A stretch of 40,552 nucleotides of DNA from positions 1 to 40,552 of the forward strand of contig CAIXRH010000064.1 in assembly GCA_903921785.1 (NCBI GenBank), given 5' to 3'. This DNA comes from an uncultured Pseudomonadota bacterium (GTDB taxonomy: Bacteria > Myxococcota_A > UBA796 > SXON01). The notes beneath the pieces are model-generated. The model saw only the letters and a program-made list of their open reading frames with translations. It was not told the DNA's origin and made no database searches. Both the position numbers and the translations under genes were made by a program. Below, in pieces: positions 32,851-40,264 of the stretch; within the stretch, counting starts at the first letter, position 1, and every line of letters begins with the position of its first letter.

Positions 32851-33109
32851 CCATACCTTCTGGCGGGACGCAACGAGCTACCGTGCGAATCGCTCACGAC
32901 GCACCGCGAAAAATGTTCAACTATTTTCGGGTCGCCGCGAGATCTTCTCCCGCCTGAACCCTTCTCCCTGCAGGCGAAGTTGTCGCCGTCCTCCCCCGTG
33001 CTCAACCGGCCTTCTTTGCGGCCGCGCTTGGGCACAAGGGTCTTGCTGTTTGCCCCTCCTTGTTTTTCCTGCCCGACGTCGCACCCAGGCCACTGACCTC
33101 GTCTGGGCG
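32851..33109. other. Intergenic stretch without a recognised gene
   Basis: This region is less GC-rich than its surroundings. I find only a weak 6-bp inverted repeat, CGAAAA / TTTTCG (32907-32912 and 32924-32929), and short T-runs near 33060. A short ORF frame crosses it on the minus strand but looks like no known protein. An RNA gene is possible but unsupported. Confidence 0.4.
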
Positions 33110-33139
33110 CGGCGCCGGGTCTGGGGGAAGCCGGCGCCG
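33110..33139 (-). terminator. 9-bp GC hairpin ending the phosphodiesterase-like operon
   Basis: CGGCGCCGG (33110-33118) and CCGGCGCCG (33131-33139) form a perfect 9-bp stem with a 12-nt loop. It starts 2 nt after the last stop codon of the operon. No T-tract follows. Confidence 0.6.
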
Positions 33140-33141
33140 AC

Positions 33142-33966
33142 CTACAGCGTGACCCCGAACAGGTCCTTGAGCAGGAAGCCGGCGAGCAACGAGACGCCGA
33201 AGAACCAGCCGAGGATGCCGCTCTCTCCGTCGGGGAAGAAGGGCATGGCCTGATCCTTGCGGGCCTGGATGGAGATCTCTTCGAACGGGGACTCCGCTGA
33301 GGGGACCGCCTCCGCCGGGTAGAGCAGCGCCTCCCACGACTTCGTCCGGAGCACCGAGACCTTTCGCGGCTCTCCGCCCACGGCGAGGGTCTTCGTCTCG
33401 GTCGCCGCGCCCGCGTGGAGGGTGAGCACGTGGTCCCCCGGGGCGTCGAGCCGCAAGCGCCAGGCCACCTCGCCGTCCGGGGTGCGGACCGGCGGCGCGT
33501 CGAGCGAGACGCCCTCGGGGAGGTCGAGCTTCACGTCGGCCGGGGTGACGCCGCCCACGTCCGCATCGAGCTTCGCCACCACCAACGCCGTGGAGCCGAC
33601 GGGGAGCGGCGCGTAGGCGTAGTTGGAGACCAGCTGCACCAGGATGGCGGTCATCGGCACGAACATGATGACCATCGGGACGATGTTGTACCCGAGGTAG
33701 AGCACGTTGTAGCCGAGGGACTTCACGGTGGCCGGGAGCACGGTGCGGAGGTCGTCGCGGAAGAGCACGACCTCCAAGAGGTGCACCTGGATGAAGTTCT
33801 TCGCCCGGGTGATGCCCGCCTGGTTGCTCACCGCCTTGATGACCAGGAGCGCGAGGATCCCGCCCACGAGCGGCCACAGCACGAGGTCGAACCACGGGCG
33901 ACCGTGGCCGAAGGGGGCGAGCAGCACGTCGAAGATCGCCGTGCAGATGCGGTTGAACAAGCCCAT
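33142..33966 (-). CDS. Conserved three-helix membrane protein, function unknown
   Basis: This 274-residue protein has three clear membrane segments (about 27-46, 93-113 and 250-268). Between the first two is an amphipathic stretch with basic residues (SNQAGITRAKNFIQVHLLE). From 120 to 200 there is a beta-rich extramembrane domain with conserved-looking turns (VAWRLRLDAPGDHVLTLHAG). The arrangement loosely recalls EMC3/YidC-type insertases, but I do not claim that family. It is last in the operon, 6 nt after the ribbon-helix-helix gene. Association with two phosphatase-superfamily proteins suggests a membrane partner or substrate handler. Confidence 0.75.
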   Translation of the reverse strand: MGLFNRICTAIFDVLLAPFGHGRPWFDLVLWPLVGGILALLVIKAVSNQAGITRAKNFIQVHLLEVVLFRDDLRTVLPATVKSLGYNVLYLGYNIVPMVIMFVPMTAILVQLVSNYAYAPLPVGSTALVVAKLDADVGGVTPADVKLDLPEGVSLDAPPVRTPDGEVAWRLRLDAPGDHVLTLHAGAATETKTLAVGGEPRKVSVLRTKSWEALLYPAEAVPSAESPFEEISIQARKDQAMPFFPDGESGILGWFFGVSLLAGFLLKDLFGVTL

Positions 33967-33972
33967 GGCGAC

Positions 33973-34176
33973 CTAGGAGATGTACCCGAGGCCCTTGAGC
34001 TTCGCGCGGATGTCGGCGTCGTTCTTGGTGTCCTCGAAGTGCAGCATCTCCTTCTCGAGGATGTGCTGGATGAACTCTTCGGTGGTGGCGTAGCCGGCCA
34101 CGTCCGCCACCTTGGTGATGCGGGCGTGGAGGTCCTTGTCGATCTTGACGCTGACAGACTTGCCGAAGCCGAACAT
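33973..34176 (-). CDS. Small ribbon-helix-helix-like protein
   Basis: This 67-residue protein reads as a ribbon-helix-helix fold: strand VSVKIDKDL, helix HARITKVADVAG, turn YATTEEF, helix IQHILEKEM. Such folds bind DNA as dimers and often regulate their own operon. An acidic-basic tail ends in LKGLGYIS, a motif shared with the lipoprotein at 38511 (LKALGYL). It sits 15 nt after one phosphatase-superfamily gene and 6 nt before the membrane gene. No toxin gene accompanies it, so an antitoxin role is not supported. It may instead be a membrane-complex component. Confidence 0.7.
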   Translation of the reverse strand: MFGFGKSVSVKIDKDLHARITKVADVAGYATTEEFIQHILEKEMLHFEDTKNDADIRAKLKGLGYIS

Positions 34177-34191
34177 GGGGGCTCCTCGGGG

Positions 34192-36243
34192 CTAGGGGGT
34201 GAAGACGGGCTTGCCGATCATCTCGGGGAGCGGCGCGAGGCCGTACCACGCGAGCACGGTCGCGGTGACGTCGGTGAGGTTGGGATCGCCGCCGCCGAGC
34301 TTGTGGTTGCTCAAGAGCACGCCGGGGACGACCTCGGGCGCCATCAGGTGGTTCCCAGACCAGCGCGAGGTGTTGTCCTCGATCTCCGGCTCCACGATCT
34401 CCCCGAGCGTGGACGCGTCGGAGTGGCCGAAGCCCTTGTCGTAGCCGACCACGAGATCGGGGGCGTCCCCCGCCCGAGCGCCGTGGTAGATCTCGGCGCC
34501 CTTGAACATCCGCAGGACCACATGTTTGTCGGGCGCGGCGGGGTCGGTGAAGCCGAGGAGGTCGGCGGAGAGCTTGTCTTCGAGCGCTGGGACGTCCGCC
34601 TTGGGGACAATGCCTTGCGCCTCGCGGCCCTGCTCGTTGATGTAGAGCGCGTTGAACCCGAGGGCGTACGCCTGGGTCTTGGACCAGTCCACGTCGCCGA
34701 GGACGATCTTGCCGGTGCGCTTGCCGTCCTTGAGCGTGAGGTACCCGTGATCCCGGAGCCAACTGTTGAGGTGGACCTCGCGGGTGTACGGCTGGAAGCC
34801 GTGGTCGCTCATCACCAGCAGCAGCGTGTCCTCGGGGAGCCTCGCGCGGAGGTTCCCGACCAGCCGGTCGACGTTCTCGTAGTAGCCCTCGATGTCCATC
34901 GCGTGCTTCGCGGCAGCGCCTTCTTCCCACGCCGGGTGGTGCGGGGCGTCGGCGTACTTGGGATCGCCGTGGCGCCAGAGCATGTGGCACTGGAGATCGA
35001 CGTCGGAGAGGTAGAAGAAGGTCGCGTCTCCCCGCTGGAATCGCGCGAGCGCCACCCCGAGCATCGACTCGGCGTCGTGCTGCACGAGCGCCACCTGCTT
35101 CACGTAGTCGTCGTCGTCGAACGTGCCGTCCTTGAGCGCGTTGGTCTCCTCCGGCATGCCCTGGCTGTAGAACTGCCCGCCGAGCGCCTCGGCGAGGTCG
35201 GGCGCGAAGTCGTCCGGGGTGGAGATCGGCTGGGGCGAATCCTCGGCGTCGAGGTTCACGGGAGAGACGTAGAGCTTGAAGCCCGGACGGAGCTCCTTGG
35301 CGTAGAACCGGACCGCGCCGCCGAGCGCCATCGCCCCGTGGGGCAGGGCGTCGAAGCTCACCTTCACCCAGTCGGACCACTCGCCTTCCCGCAGCAGCAC
35401 CTTCTCGTCGCCGACCGTGAGGAGCGCAGTGGGCGCGTCGGGATCGATCGACACCGTGAGCGGCACGGTGAGGTAATCCGAGTCGTGCGGCGCTTCGCCG
35501 GGCGGGAGGTGGAACAGGTCGGGCGCGCCCTTGATGAGGGCCTTCACGGTGTCGCCCTTGCCGTCGAGGTCGAAGTCTTCGACGGTGACGAGCTGCACGT
35601 CCCCCTTGAGCTCGTGGCCGGGGAGCGTGACGGGCGGCTTGTCGGTGATCCACGTGTAGACGCCGTAGCCGCCGCGCATGTCCACCGTGCCCATCCCGGA
35701 GAGCGTCTTCGCTTCCGACGCGGTGACCGGGTAGTTCCCGGGCACCCGGTACACTTCGACATCGACCCCGGCGCCGTAGAGCACGTCCCACCAGGGGGTG
35801 CCGGAGCGGTTGTTGAGGATGTCGTCGCCCGCGATGATCGGCAGGTAGTAGCCGCCCACCTTCACGCTGGTGCCGGGATCTCCCGGCGGGGGCGTGGCCG
35901 AGCTGATCGGCAGGTAGGTCTTCGGATCGCGGTGGACGAAGTCGTAGATGCCGTGGCCGCCGGGGTCCATGCCGGTGACGAAGTTGGACCAGGCGACCGG
36001 GCTCTGCGGCGGGTTCGACGTGCCGAGGTTCTCGAAGCCACCGTCGGCCGCCAGCTTCTTGAAGTTCGGGGCCTTGCCCTGATCCATCAGCCGCTGGAGG
36101 ATCACGGGGTCCATCCCGTCGACGCCGAGGATGAAGATCCCCGCGTGGTCGACGTGGTGCTCCTGGGAGCAGGAGAGCGCGAGGGCCGAGGCGCCGAGCG
36201 CGGCGAGCGCGAGGATCGGCGCGAAGGAAGAGGGCCTACGCAT
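34192..36243 (-). CDS. Alkaline phosphatase superfamily protein (type I phosphodiesterase-like), lipoprotein-like
   Basis: A 683-residue extracytoplasmic protein with a signal peptide ending in LALSC (Cys25 as possible lipid anchor; the minus-3 residue is Ala). The metal-site motifs of the type I phosphodiesterase / nucleotide pyrophosphatase group are all visible: GVDGMDP (about 40-46), SPVAWSNFVTG with the likely nucleophile, HGIYDFVHRDP, DVDLQCHMLW, MSDHGF and NHLMAPEVVPG near the end. A 200-residue insert with beta repeats lies in the middle. It overlaps the upstream paralogue by 8 nt. The substrate is unknown; its companion enzyme suggests lipid or glycan headgroup chemistry. Confidence 0.88.
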   Translation of the reverse strand: MRRPSSFAPILALAALGASALALSCSQEHHVDHAGIFILGVDGMDPVILQRLMDQGKAPNFKKLAADGGFENLGTSNPPQSPVAWSNFVTGMDPGGHGIYDFVHRDPKTYLPISSATPPPGDPGTSVKVGGYYLPIIAGDDILNNRSGTPWWDVLYGAGVDVEVYRVPGNYPVTASEAKTLSGMGTVDMRGGYGVYTWITDKPPVTLPGHELKGDVQLVTVEDFDLDGKGDTVKALIKGAPDLFHLPPGEAPHDSDYLTVPLTVSIDPDAPTALLTVGDEKVLLREGEWSDWVKVSFDALPHGAMALGGAVRFYAKELRPGFKLYVSPVNLDAEDSPQPISTPDDFAPDLAEALGGQFYSQGMPEETNALKDGTFDDDDYVKQVALVQHDAESMLGVALARFQRGDATFFYLSDVDLQCHMLWRHGDPKYADAPHHPAWEEGAAAKHAMDIEGYYENVDRLVGNLRARLPEDTLLLVMSDHGFQPYTREVHLNSWLRDHGYLTLKDGKRTGKIVLGDVDWSKTQAYALGFNALYINEQGREAQGIVPKADVPALEDKLSADLLGFTDPAAPDKHVVLRMFKGAEIYHGARAGDAPDLVVGYDKGFGHSDASTLGEIVEPEIEDNTSRWSGNHLMAPEVVPGVLLSNHKLGGGDPNLTDVTATVLAWYGLAPLPEMIGKPVFTP

Positions 36244-38434
36244 CGGCGCCCTCCGGGAAGATCAAGGCGCCCGGCGCCGAGCCCGACTGGGGGAGCGAGC
36301 GTGGATCGAGCGGGCCGCCCACCGTGCCCTCCTGCCCTGGCGCCGCGAAGAGCATCCGCCCCTGCATCTGCTTGGGCGGCGTGTGCCCGAACAGCGAGAG
36401 GATGGAGAAGGGGATGTCCTGGATGTGGGGCTTCTCCACCGCGATCTTCCGGTTGCAGAAGAACACCCCGGGGACGATGCTCGGGTCCACACAGTGGTCG
36501 CCCGACCAGGACTTCGTGTTGTCCTCGAAGACCTCGGTGGTGACCGAGCCGGTCGCGCAGGTCCACGAGTGGCGGTAGCCGCCTTCGTAGCCGACGAGCA
36601 CGTCGGGCGCCTCGAAGACGTAGGGGCCGTCGAACGCCTCGAAGGCGGCGACGGCCTTGCGGATGGCGGGCTTGCCGTTCTCCGGGTCCACCAGGGCTTC
36701 GAGCTTCGCGCAGAGCTCCTTCACCAGCGCCGGGTACTCGGCGTCGGCGACGATACCCTCCTTCTCCCGTCCCTTCCGGTTGATGAACAGCCCGGTGAGG
36801 CCCATGGAGAACGCCTGGGTGCGGCTCCAGTCGACGTGTTCGAACCAGTCGCCGGAGACGGTGTGGCCGTCCTTGAGCGCGAGGTAGCCCTCGCGGAAGA
36901 GCCAGGTGTTGAGGTTCACGCCGCGGCGGAAGTTGGTGAAGCCGTGGTCGCTCATCACCATCACCACCGCGTCGTCGCCCACCTCGGCGAGGAGCTTGCC
37001 GATCATCGCGTCCATGTGGGCGTAGACCCGTGGGATCGCGTCGGCGTAGGCGGTGGCTTCTTTGTCCCGGTTCGCGGGGTGTGTGGGGTCCAGGTACCGG
37101 TAGAACATGTGCTGGACGCGATCGGTCGTGTCGAACACGGTGGTGACCAGACCCTCGCGGGTGTGGGCCACGGCGTCGAAGAACAACTTCTCGCGCTCAT
37201 CGCAGAAGGCCATCGCCTGATCGAAGAAGGCGCCTTCGTCGATCACCCGCTCGTTGAGCGCCCAGGTGTCCTCCGCGAGGCCGAGCGTGGCGAAGGGGCC
37301 GAAGCGCTTCGCCAGGTACACGGAATAAACCTCAGGGTGGCTGATCGGCATCGCCGGGGACTCCGGGTCGATGTGGATCGGGGTCATGTAGAGGTTCACG
37401 TCGGGCTCGACGGAGGAGAGGTAGAACCTCGCGATACCCGCGACGTACACCCCGGGGGCCGCCTTGAACGAGAGGTGGATCCACTCCGAGTAGGTGCGGT
37501 GTTTGAGCTCGAAGCTCTCCCCGCCGTCGATTGAGATGTCGACCTTGTCCTTCCCGACCGTGAGGGTGAACGGGAGGGTCATGCGCCCGCCGTCCCGCAC
37601 CATGCTGTTGTCGGGGCCGACGATGCGGGAGCGGATGACGTTGCCCTTGCGGCGGAGCACGGTCTGCTCGCCGCCGGTGAACGCCGCCTTGCCCTCGTTG
37701 TTCGCCGTGGAGAAGAAGCTGAAGGTGCCCTGGCTGCCGCGAAGGTCCGGGACGCACATGCCCGAGAGGAGCAGGCCGCGGAACTTCACCGGGGGGAAGG
37801 TGATCGGCACCCGCTGGATGATGCTCGGGATGTGCTTCTCGCCGAGCACCTTCCAGAACGCCTCGCTCTTCTGGAGGAGCTCGATCTTCGGCTTGCCGAG
37901 CGGCACGATGTACTTGCCGATGTTGAGCACGCGCTCGGCGTTCTTGATGTCGGTGGACGAGAGGATCGGCGCGTAGGTGCAGGGATCGCGGGTGATGAAG
38001 TCGAAGATCCCGTGCCGGGACGGATCCACCCCGGTTGCAAACGTTGACCACGCCACCGGGGACATCGAGGGGTTGCTGGTGTCCAGCGCGCGGAACACCC
38101 CCTTCTCCGCCAGCTTCTGGAGGTTGGGGAGCTTCCCTTCCCGCAAGAACTTGGTGGTGAGGCCGGGGTCCATCCCGTCGAGCCCCATCACGATGACCCG
38201 CCGCGCCTGGGCCCGCTTGTACGGGTTTCCCACGCGAATCGTGCGGATGATGAAGGTGAACGGCCAGAGCAGGATCGTGCCGATCGCCAGGGCGAACGCC
38301 GCGACCATGACGGCGAGCGACCCGGCGAAGGCGAAGCCTGCACCCGGACCGATATACGCCTGCGCGATCGCAGGAGCGAGGAGGTACGCCACGGCGAAGG
38401 CGTAGGGGACGGGCAGCCGGGTACGCGGGGCCAT
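36236..38434 (-). CDS. Membrane-anchored alkaline phosphatase superfamily protein
   Basis: This 732-residue paralogue of the next gene differs at the N-terminus: two membrane helices (about 7-27 and 37-66) flank an AYIGPGAGF motif, then a basic juxtamembrane loop. The catalytic domain starts at GLDGMDP (Asp86) and continues SPVAWSTFATG (nucleophile region 125-135), HGIFDF, FDTTDRVQHMFYRYLDPTHP, MSDHGFTNFRRG and GDHCVDPSIVPG. All predicted metal ligands of the superfamily seem present. It is the first gene of the four-gene operon and diverges from the lipoprotein at 38511. Two related enzymes side by side imply related substrates or a heteromeric unit. Confidence 0.9.
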   Translation of the reverse strand: MAPRTRLPVPYAFAVAYLLAPAIAQAYIGPGAGFAFAGSLAVMVAAFALAIGTILLWPFTFIIRTIRVGNPYKRAQARRVIVMGLDGMDPGLTTKFLREGKLPNLQKLAEKGVFRALDTSNPSMSPVAWSTFATGVDPSRHGIFDFITRDPCTYAPILSSTDIKNAERVLNIGKYIVPLGKPKIELLQKSEAFWKVLGEKHIPSIIQRVPITFPPVKFRGLLLSGMCVPDLRGSQGTFSFFSTANNEGKAAFTGGEQTVLRRKGNVIRSRIVGPDNSMVRDGGRMTLPFTLTVGKDKVDISIDGGESFELKHRTYSEWIHLSFKAAPGVYVAGIARFYLSSVEPDVNLYMTPIHIDPESPAMPISHPEVYSVYLAKRFGPFATLGLAEDTWALNERVIDEGAFFDQAMAFCDEREKLFFDAVAHTREGLVTTVFDTTDRVQHMFYRYLDPTHPANRDKEATAYADAIPRVYAHMDAMIGKLLAEVGDDAVVMVMSDHGFTNFRRGVNLNTWLFREGYLALKDGHTVSGDWFEHVDWSRTQAFSMGLTGLFINRKGREKEGIVADAEYPALVKELCAKLEALVDPENGKPAIRKAVAAFEAFDGPYVFEAPDVLVGYEGGYRHSWTCATGSVTTEVFEDNTKSWSGDHCVDPSIVPGVFFCNRKIAVEKPHIQDIPFSILSLFGHTPPKQMQGRMLFAAPGQEGTVGGPLDPRSLPQSGSAPGALIFPEGADA

Positions 38435-38510
38435 CGGAGGCGCGTGTATAGTCGGCGAGGGCGGCGCGGGCTACCTGTCCGGCCGTCCTGAATCGTCGCC
38501 CGGAGCCCCG
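38435..38510. promoter_or_regulatory. Divergent promoter region
   Basis: These 76 bases separate the two divergent transcription units. TATAGT (38447-38452, plus) and TATACA (minus, overlapping it) are -10-like elements facing both ways; I see no clear -35 boxes. The operon to the left and the lipoprotein to the right may be controlled together. Confidence 0.35.
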
Positions 38511-38999
38511 ATGTCCCCCGTCCGTACCGCCGCCTTCGCCCTCGCCGCCCTCTTCGCCGCCGCGTGCGCCTCCGGCCCCGACGTGGAGGCCCTCCAGAAG
38601 GGCGTGGACGACGCCGTGGCCGCCAAGGACTTCGGCGGGGCCGTCACCAAGGCGGACGAGGCGCTCAAGCAGGAGGCGATCGCCAAGGACCCCGCGAAGG
38701 CCTGGCGCTTCGAGTCCGCCAAGCTCAACGCGCAGGCCTCGGGAGGAAAAGGCGCCGACGTGAAGGCCGGCCTGGAGCGCCTCGCCGGCACCTACCCGAA
38801 GCAGATCACCAGCTCGCTCTACCTGAGCCTCGCCGACAAGCTCCGCGCCGCCAACGACGGCCCCGGCTACGCCGACCTCCTCGACGCCGGCAAGAAGAAG
38901 TTCCCCGAGGAAGCGGCCTTCGCCACCAAGCTCGAGGAGCTCAAGACCAGCGCCGATCCCGCGGAGATTGAGCGGCTCAAGGCGCTCGGCTACCTCTAG
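38511..38999 (+). CDS. Helical lipoprotein divergent from the phosphodiesterase-like operon
   Basis: This 162-residue protein starts with a lipoprotein signal (MSPVRTAAFALAALFAAAC). The mature part is Lys/Ala/Glu-rich and almost wholly helical, like a short tetratricopeptide array (paired helices around DFGGAVTKADEAL and AGLERLAGTYPKQI). It ends in the motif LKALGYL, which matches the end of the small ribbon-helix-helix protein across the divergent promoter. It is followed after 4 nt by the CobW-family gene. The role is unknown; a periplasmic scaffold is an inference. Confidence 0.8.
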   Translation: MSPVRTAAFALAALFAAACASGPDVEALQKGVDDAVAAKDFGGAVTKADEALKQEAIAKDPAKAWRFESAKLNAQASGGKGADVKAGLERLAGTYPKQITSSLYLSLADKLRAANDGPGYADLLDAGKKKFPEEAAFATKLEELKTSADPAEIERLKALGYL

Positions 39000-39003
39000 G
39001 CGC

Positions 39004-39969
39004 ATGGCGCGTTCCCCGGAGCGCGCGCTCCCCGTCACCCTGCTCACCGGGTTCCTCGGCGCGGGGAAGACCACCCTGCTCAACCGGCTTTTGTCGGCGC
39101 CCGACGCGCCGCCGGCCGCGGTCGTGGTCAACGAGTTCGGCGCGCTCGGCATCGACGGGCGCCTCGTGGTCGGCGCCGCGGACGACGTGATCGAGCTGCG
39201 CAACGGCTGCATCTGCTGCGAGGTGCGCGAGGACCTCCGCAAAAGCGTCGTCGACCTCCTCGCGAAGCGCCGTCGTTTCTTCCGGCCACTGCGCTTCGAT
39301 CGCCTGCTCGTGGAGACGTCGGGCCTCGCCGCCCCCGGCCCGCTGGTCCAGACGTTCCTCCTCGATCCCGTGCTCGCCGCCGAGACCCGGGTGGACGGCG
39401 TCGTCGCGCTGGCCCACGCGGCGCACGTCGCCCGACAGCTCGGGGATCACCCGGAGGTTGGGGCGCAGCTCGCGTGTGCGGACGTCGTGCTGCTCAACCA
39501 CGCGGATGAATCCGCCGATCTGGCCACCGCCACGGCCGCCGTCCGCGCCGTCGCCCCGCTCGCGACCCTCACCGTCTGCACCCGCGCCGACGTGCCGCTC
39601 GCCCCGCTCTTCGACCTTGGCGGCGCCGATCCCGCCCGCTGGCGGCTCGGCGACACCGTCGCCCACTCCGCCGGCATCACCACCCGCAGCTTCCGCACCG
39701 ATCGCCCGATCGACCTCGCGAAGCTCAAGATGTACCTCCAGTTCGTCGCGGCGCGGCGGGGCTGGGAGGTGCTGCGGCTCAAGGGGCTCTTCCGCTGTCC
39801 CGGGGTGCCACGCGCGGTGGTGGCGCAGGGCGTCTACCAGTGGTTGGAGCTGGGCCCCTCCGAGCTGGCGCCGCCCGCGGAGTCGGGCCTGGTGATCATC
39901 GGACGCGGCCTCGACGCCGGGGAGCTCGATCGTGGGTGGGCCGCGGTGGTCGGCGGGGCGCCCACGTAG
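39004..39969 (+). CDS. CobW/COG0523 family GTP-binding metallochaperone
   Basis: This 321-residue cytoplasmic G3E GTPase has P-loop GFLGAGKTTLLN (17-28), switch region VVVNEFGALGIDG, and the family's metal-binding motif ELRNGCICCEVREDL (about 67-81), containing Cys-x-Cys-Cys. The Walker-B-like LLVETSGLAAPGPL follows. The guanine-specificity NKxD motif appears as NHAD in VVLLNHADES, which is atypical. Such proteins deliver zinc, cobalt or other metals to client enzymes. The ATG at 39004 is 4 nt after the lipoprotein stop codon. The adjacent phosphatase-superfamily genes need metals, making them possible clients; this is an inference. Confidence 0.93.
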   Translation: MARSPERALPVTLLTGFLGAGKTTLLNRLLSAPDAPPAAVVVNEFGALGIDGRLVVGAADDVIELRNGCICCEVREDLRKSVVDLLAKRRRFFRPLRFDRLLVETSGLAAPGPLVQTFLLDPVLAAETRVDGVVALAHAAHVARQLGDHPEVGAQLACADVVLLNHADESADLATATAAVRAVAPLATLTVCTRADVPLAPLFDLGGADPARWRLGDTVAHSAGITTRSFRTDRPIDLAKLKMYLQFVAARRGWEVLRLKGLFRCPGVPRAVVAQGVYQWLELGPSELAPPAESGLVIIGRGLDAGELDRGWAAVVGGAPT

Positions 39970-39980
39970 TCTCGCCGCCC

Positions 39981-40045
39981 CGGTCGCCCCTCGACCGCCG
40001 ACGTTCGTCGTGGCTCGCGACGCCGGCTCTCGGGCCGGGAGGTCA
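39981..40045 (+). repeat. Dispersed intergenic repeat, family A copy
   Basis: It contains CTCGACCGCCGACGTTCGTC, GTGGCTCGCGACGCC and GGGCCGGGAGGTC. It retains the CGACG-TT-CGTCG palindrome. It starts 11 nt after the CobW-family stop codon. Confidence 0.75.
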
Positions 40046-40061
40046 GGGCAGGATCGAGATC

Positions 40062-40133
40062 ATGGCGATCGGCCGGTTTTTCCAATACATGTCGAAGGGC
40101 TGGAGGCGCCGGACCGGCCTTCCTGGCGGATAG
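40062..40133 (+). CDS. Possible 23-residue basic peptide
   Basis: An ATG opens a short frame that begins MAIGRFFQYMSKGW and ends in an Arg-rich tail before a TAG. An AGG lies about 10 nt upstream. Its composition, amphipathic and basic, is compatible with a small membrane or antimicrobial-type peptide, but the frame is short and sits between two repeats. I include it only as a possibility. Confidence 0.2.
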   Translation: MAIGRFFQYMSKGWRRRTGLPGG

Positions 40134-40170
40134 GTCGGCGGTCGAGGAACGATCGCGGGGAGAATGGCGG
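40130..40170 (-). repeat. Dispersed intergenic repeat, family B copy
   Basis: On the minus strand it reads CCATTCTCCCCGCGATCG then TTCCTCGACCGCCGACC, resembling the copy at 1735-1800. It lies upstream of the MopE-like gene. Confidence 0.6.
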
Positions 40171-40264
40171 GGCGGGCGCCCTCCCCTCCCGAATGGAGGG
40201 CGGTCCTCCTCCCGGATCGGCTACACTCTCCCTGCGGCCTCTCTCCCCGGCCGCCGGAGCGCCG

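Noticed and set aside
32370-33035. Minus-strand frame antisense to the GreB-like gene
   Set aside because: It overlaps a recognised gene and shows no family features or ribosome site.
33973-34176. Antitoxin of a toxin-antitoxin pair
   Set aside because: The neighbouring genes are a membrane protein and a phosphatase-superfamily enzyme, neither resembling a toxin.
33002-35791. Long minus-strand frame in a different register
   Set aside because: It overlaps three well-supported genes and is almost wholly Arg/Pro/Ala/Gly.
33415-36543. Open frame of more than 1000 codons on the plus strand opposite the phosphatase-superfamily genes
   Set aside because: Its composition is the antisense shadow of a high-GC gene; the minus-strand proteins carry complete metal motifs.
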